NCBI GenBank assembly: GCA_049325415.1
Contig: JBMOLL010000118.1
Span: forward strand, 1 to 38,465
Direction of reading: 5' to 3'
DNA: 38,465 nucleotides
Source of the DNA: JBMOLL01 sp049325415
Lineage (GTDB): Bacteria; Bacteroidota; Bacteroidia; Bacteroidales; GCA-2748055
Notes under the pieces: generated by a model
Seen by the model: only the letters and a program-made list of their open reading frames with translations
The model's database searches: none
What the model was told of the DNA's origin: nothing
Position numbers and translations under genes: made by a program
Shown here: positions 24,875-32,449 of the stretch, one piece after another
Position numbering within the stretch: position 1 is the first letter of the stretch
How the letters are laid out: each line of letters begins with the position of its first letter

Positions 24875-26788
24875 ATGGAAGTTAAGATCTCGGTCGTCAT
24901 TATTACCCTGAACGAGGAGAAGAATATCGCCCGTTGCATCTCCTCTGTCGAGGGGGTGGCTGATGAGGTGATCGTGGTGGATTCGTATTCCACCGACCGG
25001 ACGGAAGAGATCTGCCGCAGCCTGGGAGCGCGCTTTATTACCCATGTTTTCCGCGGGCATATTGAGCAGAAGAACTGGGCCATTAACCAGGCACGCTATC
25101 CCTGGATCCTGTCGCTGGATGCCGATGAGGCCCTGAGCCCTGAGCTCAAAGAGTCGATCATCGGGGCGAAAAAGAACTGGCAGTACGATGGCTATACCTT
25201 TAACCGCCTGACGAGCTATTGCGGGAAGTGGATCCGCCATACCACCTGGTATCCCTCGAAAAAGCTGAGGCTATGGGATGCCCGCAAGGGATCCTGGGGC
25301 GGGGTGAATCCACACGACCGTTTTGAGCTTGCGGAAGGCAGTCGTACGGGGCATCTGGACGGCGATCTTCTGCATTATTCGTATTACACTATAGATGAAC
25401 ATATTGCCCAGATCAATAAGTTTTCAACGATCCAGGCAAAGGCTTACAGGGCCCTCCACAAGAAGAGTACCCTCCTGCACATCCTTTTTCATCCCTTCTG
25501 GCGCTTTTTCAAGGATTACCTGCTCAGGGCCGGCTTTCTCGATGGTTTTTACGGCTTTGTGGTGAGTTTCAATTCCGCGCACGAGACTTTTCTGAAATAT
25601 GCGAAGCTACGCAACCTTTACCTCGAAGAACAGCGGAACAGGCAGACGGCGATCTGCTTTGTGAATACGCTGGACAGCTGGGGGGGAGGCGAAAAATGGC
25701 ATTATGATATTTCTTCCTGGATGTACAGCCGTGGCTATCGTGTTTCCGCCATTGTGAGACCGGGAGGAGCATTGCATGAGCGACTGGTCCGCAGCGGTGT
25801 GCAGGTGGCCACTTTCCGGCTGAGCAACCTCAGCTTCATCAATCCGTTCCGGCTCAGGGCGCTGCGGCGTTATTTCAGAAGGGAGGGGGTTCATACCGTC
25901 GTGCTCAGTCTTTCACATGATTTGAAGAGCGCCGGGCTGGCCGCCCGCATGGCCGGCGTGAAGCGCATCATCTATTCCAGGCAGAGTGCCAGGCCCATCC
26001 GGAACAGCATGGTCAACCGTTACCTGTTCGGGCATGTGATCACCGACCTGATTGCCAATTCGGAGGAGACCCGCCGGACCATCCTCCAACTGAATCCGGG
26101 CATTTACCGGAACCGCCCGATCAGGATCATTTATAACGGCGTGGAGCAGGTGAAAAGCAATAAGCAGGAAGTGGTATACAAAAGGCTTCCGGGGGAGGTG
26201 ATCCTCGGCAATGCCGGAAGGTTGTCGGAGGAAAAGGGACAGCTCCGGCTGATACGGCTGGCGGCCTTGTTGAAGGAAAAGGGTTTGCCCTTCAGGTTGC
26301 TGATCGCGGGTAAGGGAAAGATGCGCAGGAAACTGGTCCAGGCCACACGAAAGCTGGGGGTTGAAAAGGAGGTGATCTTCACCGGCTTTCTTGAGGATCT
26401 CGAGGCTTTTTACCGTACGATCGACATTTTTCTGTTGAGTTCCGATTACGAAGGGTTTGGCTACGTAATGGTCGAGGCAATGTGCTACGGCAAGCCGGTA
26501 GTATCGTTCGATATCGGGTCGACCGGGGAGATTATCCGCGATGGTGTCTCGGGTTTTGCCATACCCGATTTCAATATCGGGCTGATGGCGGAAAGGGTGC
26601 TTGAGCTGGCTGCTGATCCCGTGCTGATGGAAAAAATGGGGAATGCCGGCCGCGAAAGGGTAAAGAACAGTTTCAGTCTGGCGGAAACCCGGCGGCAGAT
26701 CGAGGAACTGATCCGGGAAAATGAATCCGGGAGTGGGGTCATTGATACGGAGCCGGTGCTTCGGCAGGCTCAGCAACCGGGCAGGTAA
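24875..26788 (+). CDS. GT2-GT4 glycosyltransferase fusion
   Basis: 637 residues. The N-terminal part (1 to about 245) is a WaaE/KdtX-like GT2 domain: ISVVIITLNEEKNIARC, VVDSYSTDRT (35-44), QKNWAINQARYPWILSLDADE with the DxD at 82-84, and WGGVNPHDRF. From about 257 a GT4 GT-B domain begins (AICFVNTLDSWGGGEKWHYD), with IIYNGV, GNAGRLSEEKGQ, and the E526/E534 pair of the EX7E motif in EGFGYVMVE. Both domains look complete, so one chain may add two sugars to a lipid A core or similar glycan. The last about 20 residues (from ESGSGV) are encoded inside the repeat array starting at 26728, so the natural C-terminus may have been replaced. It starts one base after murF-alr. Confidence 0.9.
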   Translation: MEVKISVVIITLNEEKNIARCISSVEGVADEVIVVDSYSTDRTEEICRSLGARFITHVFRGHIEQKNWAINQARYPWILSLDADEALSPELKESIIGAKKNWQYDGYTFNRLTSYCGKWIRHTTWYPSKKLRLWDARKGSWGGVNPHDRFELAEGSRTGHLDGDLLHYSYYTIDEHIAQINKFSTIQAKAYRALHKKSTLLHILFHPFWRFFKDYLLRAGFLDGFYGFVVSFNSAHETFLKYAKLRNLYLEEQRNRQTAICFVNTLDSWGGGEKWHYDISSWMYSRGYRVSAIVRPGGALHERLVRSGVQVATFRLSNLSFINPFRLRALRRYFRREGVHTVVLSLSHDLKSAGLAARMAGVKRIIYSRQSARPIRNSMVNRYLFGHVITDLIANSEETRRTILQLNPGIYRNRPIRIIYNGVEQVKSNKQEVVYKRLPGEVILGNAGRLSEEKGQLRLIRLAALLKEKGLPFRLLIAGKGKMRRKLVQATRKLGVEKEVIFTGFLEDLEAFYRTIDIFLLSSDYEGFGYVMVEAMCYGKPVVSFDIGSTGEIIRDGVSGFAIPDFNIGLMAERVLELAADPVLMEKMGNAGRERVKNSFSLAETRRQIEELIRENESGSGVIDTEPVLRQAQQPGR

Positions 26789-27247
26789 TTAGCGCTCACT
26801 GAGCCCGTCGAAGTGAAGCCATGGATACGGTGTCGGTGCTTCGACAGGCTCAGCAACCGGGTCGGGAGTGTGGTAATTGATACGGAGCCGGTGCTTCGAC
26901 AGGCTCAGCAGCCGGGCCAGAAGTGAAGCCATGGAAGTGGAGCCGGTGCTTCGGCAGGCTCAGCAACCGGGTCGGGAGTGTGGTAATTGATACGGAGCCG
27001 GTGCTTCGACAGGCTCAGCAACCGGACAGGTAATTAGCGCTCACAGAGCCCGTCGAAGTGAAGCCATGGATATGAAGCCGGTGCTTCGACAGGCTCAGCA
27101 GCCGGGCAGGTAATTAGCGCTCACTGAGCCCGTCGAAGTGAAGCCATGGATACGGTGTCGGTGCTTCGGCAGGCTCAGCAACCGGGTCGGGAGTGTGGTA
27201 ATTGATATGGAGCCGGTGCTTCGACAGGCTCAGCAGCCGGGCAGGTA
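26728..27247. repeat. REP-like repeat array, eight 27-bp copies at 55- or 80-bp steps
   Basis: Eight near-identical 27-bp copies (core GCTTCGACAGGCTCAGCA, with A/G at two positions) start at 26754, 26834, 26889, 26944, 26999, 27079, 27159 and 27214. Steps are exactly 80 or 55 bases. Spacers fall into two recurrent sequences, 28 and 53 bases. The 53-base type carries an inverted arm TGAGCCCGTCGAAG (26800-26813 and about 27046-27059 and 27125-27138) that can pair with the copy before it; a 28-base variant at 26916-26943 looks like the 53-base type with that arm deleted. It lies between convergent genes, as REP elements usually do. Spacers are repeats themselves, so this is not CRISPR. Confidence 0.9.
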
Positions 27248-27268
27248 AAAAAATCAGGACAGGAATAT

Positions 27269-28306
27269 TCAGCGGATCAGTTGACGGGCCAGGGTGATGA
27301 AGGCCCCGGCGATATTCTCCTCGCCGAAATCTCTTCTTACCTTTTTCATGCCTTCCATTCCCGTGTGTTCCCGGAGGCGCTTGTCTTCAATAATTTCAGT
27401 GATTCCCTGCATCATGCCTTTTTCATCGGTGTCGCAAAGGAGGAGGTGTTCCCGCTGACTGAAATACTCGCGAATCGCGGGGCCATCGGGGGCAAGTACG
27501 GGTTTACCTGCCGCGAGGAAATGGAAGAGGTCGCCCGGCAGATCGCTCCCGTCTTTACGGTATGAATCAAAACCGGCAAGGCAGATATCGTAGCTGCCGA
27601 TCACCTCGGGCAGGCGGTCGGGGGCCGGCAGAGCCGAAAGTGCCACCGGCACGCGGCTGTTTCGCACCATGTTGCCGATCCGTTGCAGCATCCGGCCTCC
27701 GGCAACGGAAATATCGAGCCTGACAGGCGAAAGCCGGTTTTCCGTACCGAGGCAACGGAGCAGCCTGGCGAGCAGGGCCTCATCCCTGCCCCTGATGATC
27801 ATCCCGATGGTGGTCTCCTGTTTGCGTGTACTGCGCAGCGAAGGCAGGAAACGGCCGGTCAGTGTTCCTTCGGGAATAACCGTAAACTTCGCCGGATCAA
27901 TCCTGAATTTACTCTCCAGCAAACGGGCTCTCGTATGGCTTTCGGCGAGGACATGTGCAGCCGAGTGCAAAGCCCGGGCGTAGTCCCTGTTTTCAATGAC
28001 AGGTATCCGACGTGGCTCTGCTTTAGCTTCCCTGAAGACAGCCGACTGGAGTGTGACCGGCATGGCGTCGAACAACACCGGCGCATCGATCTTCCGGCCG
28101 ATGTAGGGCAGATCGCTCCCGGTGCCGGCCGGCATATAAACCAGGTCGAAAAGTCCGCTCTCCCTGTGGAAACCTGTAGGGTCCCAGCTTTTCCGGCCTG
28201 TGTAAGGTGACTCAATCACGGAAATACCTTTTGCCCGGAGTCCTGCCGTTAGCACCCTGACCCGGTTATCACCCGGAGTATATGGACCTGTAATCAGAAT
28301 TTTCAC
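27269..28306 (-). CDS. GT-B (GT4-like) glycosyltransferase
   Basis: 345 residues without membrane segments. The N-terminus MKILITGPYTPGDNRVRVL fits a Rossmann fold, and the C-terminal half carries GT4-like elements: FTVIPEGTLTGRFLP, TIGMIIRGRDEALL, a YDICLAGFDSYRKDGSDLPGD region, and HFLAAGKPVLAPDGPAIREY in place of the usual EAMA-x-GKPV. The EX7E motif itself is not clear (GDLFHFLAAGKPV), so the donor site is atypical. It is the last gene of the Crp / LpxL-like / GT run, with a four-base overlap (ATGA) to the acyltransferase gene. The context suggests modification of lipid A or an envelope glycan. The acceptor is unknown. Confidence 0.75.
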   Translation of the reverse strand: MKILITGPYTPGDNRVRVLTAGLRAKGISVIESPYTGRKSWDPTGFHRESGLFDLVYMPAGTGSDLPYIGRKIDAPVLFDAMPVTLQSAVFREAKAEPRRIPVIENRDYARALHSAAHVLAESHTRARLLESKFRIDPAKFTVIPEGTLTGRFLPSLRSTRKQETTIGMIIRGRDEALLARLLRCLGTENRLSPVRLDISVAGGRMLQRIGNMVRNSRVPVALSALPAPDRLPEVIGSYDICLAGFDSYRKDGSDLPGDLFHFLAAGKPVLAPDGPAIREYFSQREHLLLCDTDEKGMMQGITEIIEDKRLREHTGMEGMKKVRRDFGEENIAGAFITLARQLIR

Positions 28307-29214
28307 GCTGGTTGTTTTTTGGATTCCTGGTATTGAAGGTAGGCCTCATAGGAGAATTTCCATCTCCGGTGTGTCCAGAGCCACCATGCCGGTTCTTCCC
28401 TGATCTGGTCCTCAAGCATCCTCACATGGCGTTCGGTGATGGCATGTGCAGGCAGGGAGGCCGGTTCGGCAGTGATCAGTTCCATCTCCGTCTCGTAAAA
28501 TCCCCTGCGGATCTTCCTGACCCTGAAAAAGACCACGGCCATATCAAGTTTTACCGCCAGTTTCTCCGGACCAAGGTAAACGGGTGCCATGGTTCCCATA
28601 AAGGGGGTCCAGTACTGGATATGTTCCCAGATGGGCCGCTGATCGGCCACCAGGCCTGCGAAGGAAAGACGTCCGTTCTTCTTCCCTTCCATCAGTTCCC
28701 GTGCCACCTGCTCCATGGGCACTGTCGTTGCTCCGAAACGTTCCCGTGTCCTGATGAAATAGCGGTCGAACCAGCGGTTGTTCATCGGTTTGTAGATCCC
28801 CAGGATATGGTGGCTGAATATCAGGGGCATGTTATAGGTCCATTCCCAGTTTCCGTAGTGCCCCCCGACGCCGATCACATGCTTTCCACTGTGGTAAAGG
28901 TTTTCGAGTACTTCGGGATTTTTGTAGCTGAAGCGGCGATTGATCTCTTTTTCCGAGAGGAAACCCGAGATAGCCGTTTCAAGCCCCAGGTCGCACAGGT
29001 GATGGTAAAACTTCACGGCTATTTTCCGGATCTCCTTTTCGGCTTTATCGGGGAAGGCCAGCCGAAGGTTGGAAAAAGCCACCTTGCGCCGGTAGCGAAA
29101 CAGGTGGAATACCACCACAAAAAACAGGTCGGAGATGAAATACTGCAGCCGGAAGGGCAGGTGACCGAGGATCCAGAAGCTGAGGTATCCCAGGATATAT
29201 CCTGCGCGTTTCAT
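28303..29214 (-). CDS. Lipid A acyltransferase (LpxL/HtrB-like)
   Basis: 303 residues. An N-terminal hydrophobic segment anchors it to the inner membrane, followed by FRYRRKVAFSNLRLAFPDK, typical of HtrB. The acyltransferase HX4D/E motif is HYGNWE, with VIGVGGHYGNWEWTYN around it; further elements are ADQRP and MGTMAPVYLGPEKLAVKL. The enzyme adds a secondary acyl chain to lipid A at the cytoplasmic side of the inner membrane; which position and chain cannot be told. Two bases separate it from the Crp/Fnr gene upstream, and it overlaps the glycosyltransferase gene by four bases. Confidence 0.92.
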   Translation of the reverse strand: MKRAGYILGYLSFWILGHLPFRLQYFISDLFFVVVFHLFRYRRKVAFSNLRLAFPDKAEKEIRKIAVKFYHHLCDLGLETAISGFLSEKEINRRFSYKNPEVLENLYHSGKHVIGVGGHYGNWEWTYNMPLIFSHHILGIYKPMNNRWFDRYFIRTRERFGATTVPMEQVARELMEGKKNGRLSFAGLVADQRPIWEHIQYWTPFMGTMAPVYLGPEKLAVKLDMAVVFFRVRKIRRGFYETEMELITAEPASLPAHAITERHVRMLEDQIREEPAWWLWTHRRWKFSYEAYLQYQESKKQPA

Positions 29215-29216
29215 GG

Positions 29217-29918
29217 CTAACCCAGGTCGCTGATCCGTTCCAGTTTGGGCAGGTCGAGGATCCTGATCTTCCTGCCGTCGATCGAGATCACACCCTCCTG
29301 TGCGAAGGTGGAGAGGGTCCGTATGGCGTTGGAAGTGGTCATGTTGGAGAGGTTGGCAATATCTTCGCGGGAGAGGTAGATCCGGATCGTCTTCCCGTCG
29401 TCTTCATAACCATAGGTGTCTTTGAGGAAGATCAGCGATTCGGCAAGCCGGCCCCTGATATGTTTCTGCGTAAGGGTTACCGTACGGTCGTTGGAAAAGC
29501 CCAGTTCGGAGGCGAAGGACTTGATGATGCTGATGCAGAGCTCGGCATTGCTGCGCATTACCTTGTACAGACTTTCCTTATCGATGATACAGGCCACGGA
29601 ATCTTCGATGGCTACAGCGGTCGCGGTATGGTTCTCTTCGGCAAACAGTGCCCTGTAACCAATGAAGCCCACAGGCTTAGCCATCCTTACAATCTGCTCC
29701 CGGCCCCCGACACCTTCCTTAAAGATCTTCACCTTGCCCTCGGAAAGACTCATCAGGCCAACCGGCTTATCGCCTTCCTTGAAGATGATCTCTCCTTTTT
29801 TGTAAAATGCACAGGTGTAATTCTGCTTCAGAAACTCCTTTTCCTTTATGGTCAGAACAGTAAAAACAGATTTCGGATTGTCGATACAGTTGTCTGCATT
29901 ATAATTCCTTTCCTGCAT
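29217..29918 (-). CDS. Crp/Fnr family transcriptional regulator
   Basis: 233 residues. The cyclic-nucleotide-binding beta-roll covers about 28-140 (YKKGEIIFKEGDKPVGLMSL, KVKIFKEG, GFIGYRALFAEENHTATAVA), followed by the long dimer helix and a winged helix-turn-helix, with YLSREDIANLSNMTTSNAIR as the reader helix region. No N-terminal FNR-type CxxC cluster is present (the two Cys near the start, C11 and C36, are not so arranged), so an iron-sulphur sensor is unlikely. The ligand is unknown. It is unusual in leading a run with an LpxL-like acyltransferase and a glycosyltransferase, which suggests it may tune envelope lipid and glycan structure, or simply shares their promoter. Confidence 0.92.
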   Translation of the reverse strand: MQERNYNADNCIDNPKSVFTVLTIKEKEFLKQNYTCAFYKKGEIIFKEGDKPVGLMSLSEGKVKIFKEGVGGREQIVRMAKPVGFIGYRALFAEENHTATAVAIEDSVACIIDKESLYKVMRSNAELCISIIKSFASELGFSNDRTVTLTQKHIRGRLAESLIFLKDTYGYEDDGKTIRIYLSREDIANLSNMTTSNAIRTLSTFAQEGVISIDGRKIRILDLPKLERISDLG

Positions 29919-29962
29919 ACCTTAACAATTGTTGTGTAGTTTCATCCCTGCCGTAAAACATA

Positions 29963-29970
29963 CAAAAATA
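29963..29970 (-). promoter_or_regulatory. Bacteroidota -7 box for the Crp/Fnr run
   Basis: The minus strand reads TATTTTTG (TAnnTTTG), with TTG 23 bases upstream in a very AT-rich stretch. The leader to the start at 29918 would be about 35-40 bases. Confidence 0.5.
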
Positions 29971-30050
29971 GAAAAATTTATGAACTTGGTTTTCAATCCC
30001 TCACATTTTTCGACAGTGCTTACAATTTGAAAGTAATATGGCCCCCGGGC

Positions 30051-31706
30051 TTAATATTTTCCTACCAGAGGCACCCTTCTGCCTACACCAAAGGCCTTGG
30101 AGGAGATCCTCAGAATGGGCGGTGTCTGGTATCTTTTATACTCATTGAAGTTCACGAGGCGAATGATCCGGTTCACCAGTTCCGGATTGTAACCCTTTGC
30201 AGCAATCTCCTCTGCGGTCATCTGCTTTTCGATGTAGCATTCCAGGACCTCATCGAGCAGACTGTATTCCGGAAGCGAATCACTGTCTTTCTGATCGGGC
30301 CGTAACTCGGCTGACGGGGCCTTGGTAATGATATTCCGGGGGATGATCTCCCTGTCACGGTTAATGTATTCCGCCAGCCGGTACACATCGGTCTTGTACA
30401 GGTCGCCGAGAACCGACAATCCGCCGCTCATATCCCCGTAAAGGGTGCCATAACCTACGGCAGTCTCGCTTTTATTGCTGGTATTGAGCAGGATATGACC
30501 CAGTTTATTTGACAGGGCCATCAGCAGCGTGCCTCGTATGCGGGCCTGGATATTCTCTTCGGCCAGGTCCTCGGGACGATCGCCAAAGACCGGCTGCAGG
30601 ACCTCTTTGTATAATTCAAATAAATCTTTGATCGACAGGATATGATAGCCCACACCCAGTCCTTCGGCCATCTCCACCGAATCGCTCACCGAATGCCCTG
30701 AACTGTATTGTGAAGGCAGCAGCAGCACATGCATGTTTTCTTTTCCGAGCGCTTCGGTGGCCAGGGCCAGAGTGACAGCCGAGTCGATACCGCCCGAAAG
30801 GCCGAGTGTCGCCTTTTTAAGGCCCGATTTCATGAAGTAATCCCTGATCCCGCATACCAGGGCTGAGTGAACAAGGCTGATGCGGCCGGGCAGTTCCGGT
30901 TCCGGAGTTGCTGAGCTCTGAAGCAGGTCTTCGAGCGGGATAATGCGGAAATCTTCTTCAAAAAAGGCCAGTTGCTGTGCCACTTTCCCTGTGGCATCAA
31001 TGGCCATGGATCCACCCTCAAAGATCAGCTCGGTCTGTGCCCCGGTCTGGTTACAGTAGAACACCGGAATCCCGTGTTTTTTGGCTTTGCCGGTGAAGAT
31101 CGACTGTTTGACCGCCTGTTTGGTATGGGAAAAGGGCGAAGCGGCCATGTTGATGATGAAATCGGGATTGAACCGGGCCAGCTCATCCATGGGCGAAACG
31201 GTGTAAAGTCTGCTGCGTGCCCAGGTGCTTTCGAAGGGCTGCTCATCCCAGAGGTCCTCGCAGATGGTTACGGCAATCTTTTTCCCTTTGAAGTTTAACA
31301 GCCGGAAAGAGGCCGAAGGCTGGAAATGCCGGTACTCATCGAAAATATCATAGGTGGGCAGGAGCGACTTGTGAAAGACTTCCTGCACTTTTCCGCCATG
31401 AAGAAAAAATGCGGCATTGTACAGCAGTTTTCCTTCCGGGTTCAGGTTGAAATCAGGTCCGCCGATCAGGATCCCAAGTCCTTCATCGGTTTCGGAGGCC
31501 AGGTTTTCGACCTCGCGCAGGCTGCGCAGGGTAAAGTCTTTCCTTTCCAGCAGATCCAGGGGTGGATAGCCGCAGACCGCCAGTTCGGAAAAAACCAGCA
31601 GGTCGGCACGGCCCTCTCGTGCCCGGGCCACGGCCTTTCTCACAACAGACATGTTGTTGCTGAAATCGCCGATGGTATAATTCAGCTGGGCGAGTGCTAT
31701 TTTCAT
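30051..31706 (-). CDS. nadE: Glutamine-dependent NAD+ synthetase
   Basis: 551 residues. The N-terminal nitrilase-type glutaminase has the E-K-C triad at E41 (VFSELAVCGYPP), K113 (FHKSLLPTYDIFDEYR) and C149 (AVTICEDLWD). The C-terminal NAD synthase has the P-loop LGLSGGIDSAV (301-311), then GTLLMALSNKLGHILLNTSNKSE and YGDMSGGLSVLGDLYKTDVY. It converts deamido-NAD to NAD+ using ammonia from glutamine passed between domains. The gene follows the PorT-like barrel by 11 bases and has gldB nearby on the opposite strand, an association also seen in gliding Bacteroidota. Confidence 0.97.
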   Translation of the reverse strand: MKIALAQLNYTIGDFSNNMSVVRKAVARAREGRADLLVFSELAVCGYPPLDLLERKDFTLRSLREVENLASETDEGLGILIGGPDFNLNPEGKLLYNAAFFLHGGKVQEVFHKSLLPTYDIFDEYRHFQPSASFRLLNFKGKKIAVTICEDLWDEQPFESTWARSRLYTVSPMDELARFNPDFIINMAASPFSHTKQAVKQSIFTGKAKKHGIPVFYCNQTGAQTELIFEGGSMAIDATGKVAQQLAFFEEDFRIIPLEDLLQSSATPEPELPGRISLVHSALVCGIRDYFMKSGLKKATLGLSGGIDSAVTLALATEALGKENMHVLLLPSQYSSGHSVSDSVEMAEGLGVGYHILSIKDLFELYKEVLQPVFGDRPEDLAEENIQARIRGTLLMALSNKLGHILLNTSNKSETAVGYGTLYGDMSGGLSVLGDLYKTDVYRLAEYINRDREIIPRNIITKAPSAELRPDQKDSDSLPEYSLLDEVLECYIEKQMTAEEIAAKGYNPELVNRIIRLVNFNEYKRYQTPPILRISSKAFGVGRRVPLVGKY

Positions 31707-31717
31707 GAATTACAGGT

Positions 31718-32368
31718 TTAAAACAGGATGCCGATATCCAGGGCCATGCCGTTGAGCTTGATGTTGGCGTCGTCGAAAGCCGTAAGGTCGGTGAGGGTGG
31801 ACGACCAGCGCAGACCCGCACGCAGGGCTGTATTGCCGGCGAGGCGGTATTCGATCCCTCCCGCGATGAAATACCCGAGGTTAAATCCCCTGAAACTTTC
31901 CTTCACATATTCCTTGACCACTGTTTCGTCGTAAGACGAGGTAAAGGCATTCAGGCGGATCATGGGTGTAAATCCCCCGTGAAAATAAAAGGTGGTATAA
32001 CCGAGTTCCTCACTTTTGAGTTTAAGCCCGATCGGAATGGTCACGAACTGCATGCGGTGGGTCATGATCGCACCGGCAGGGGTGAAGAGGGTGTCGTTCC
32101 CGCCGGGAAAACCTGCTGTCTGGGTGTAGGTCAGTTTCGCCCCGCACCAGTTGATGTTAAAGCCAGTTGTGAAGGCGTAGTTGGGTGCAAAAAAGTAGTC
32201 GATATCCAGGCCCGTGCTGATGCCGGCACCGGCCCCCGAGGGGACGATCTGCACCAGGTCGGAACTGAACCAGTTCAGCTGGGGATTGGCACTGATGCTG
32301 AAACGCACCTGCGCGTCAAGGGTCACGAAAAGGTGAATGACACTTATGAACAGCAATATTCTCTTCAT
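31718..32368 (-). CDS. PorT-like outer membrane beta-barrel protein
   Basis: 216 residues with a signal peptide (MKRILLFISVIHLFVTLDAQ). The mature part alternates amphipathic strands and turns (GLDIDYFFAPNYAFTTGFNI, MQFVTIPIGLKLKSEELGY, GYFIAGGIEYRLAGNTAL) and ends in a hydrophobic strand with terminal F (ALDIGILF), as barrels do for insertion by BamA. It fits the PF13568-type barrels, which include the T9SS protein PorT; nearness to gldB makes a T9SS or motility link possible, but the sequence alone does not prove that it is PorT. It is divergent from gldB with overlapping promoters and leads nadE. Confidence 0.78.
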   Translation of the reverse strand: MKRILLFISVIHLFVTLDAQVRFSISANPQLNWFSSDLVQIVPSGAGAGISTGLDIDYFFAPNYAFTTGFNINWCGAKLTYTQTAGFPGGNDTLFTPAGAIMTHRMQFVTIPIGLKLKSEELGYTTFYFHGGFTPMIRLNAFTSSYDETVVKEYVKESFRGFNLGYFIAGGIEYRLAGNTALRAGLRWSSTLTDLTAFDDANIKLNGMALDIGILF

Positions 32369-32402
32369 CTTTCTGTTATTTTATCAGGTCAGCAGGAATT
32401 TC

Positions 32403-32410
32403 TAAATTTG
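32403..32410 (+). promoter_or_regulatory. Bacteroidota -7 box for gldB
   Basis: TAAATTTG (TAnnTTTG), implying transcription near 32417 and a leader of about 30 bases. The opposite-strand box is only 10 bases away, so the two start sites would lie across each other. Confidence 0.5.
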
Positions 32411-32420
32411 ACAGCAGTCA

Positions 32421-32428
32421 CAAAGTTA
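32421..32428 (-). promoter_or_regulatory. Bacteroidota -7 box for the PorT-like gene and nadE
   Basis: The minus strand reads TAACTTTG (TAnnTTTG). The predicted start near 32414 lies inside the region transcribed from, or occupied by, the gldB promoter. Confidence 0.5.
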
Positions 32429-32449
32429 ATAATCCAATTGTAACCGGAT

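Noticed and set aside
26728..27247. CRISPR-like array (27-bp repeats, 28-bp spacers)
   Set aside because: Spacers are themselves repeated (two types, 28 and 53 bases), no cas genes are present, and the repeats have the REP-type palindromic core.
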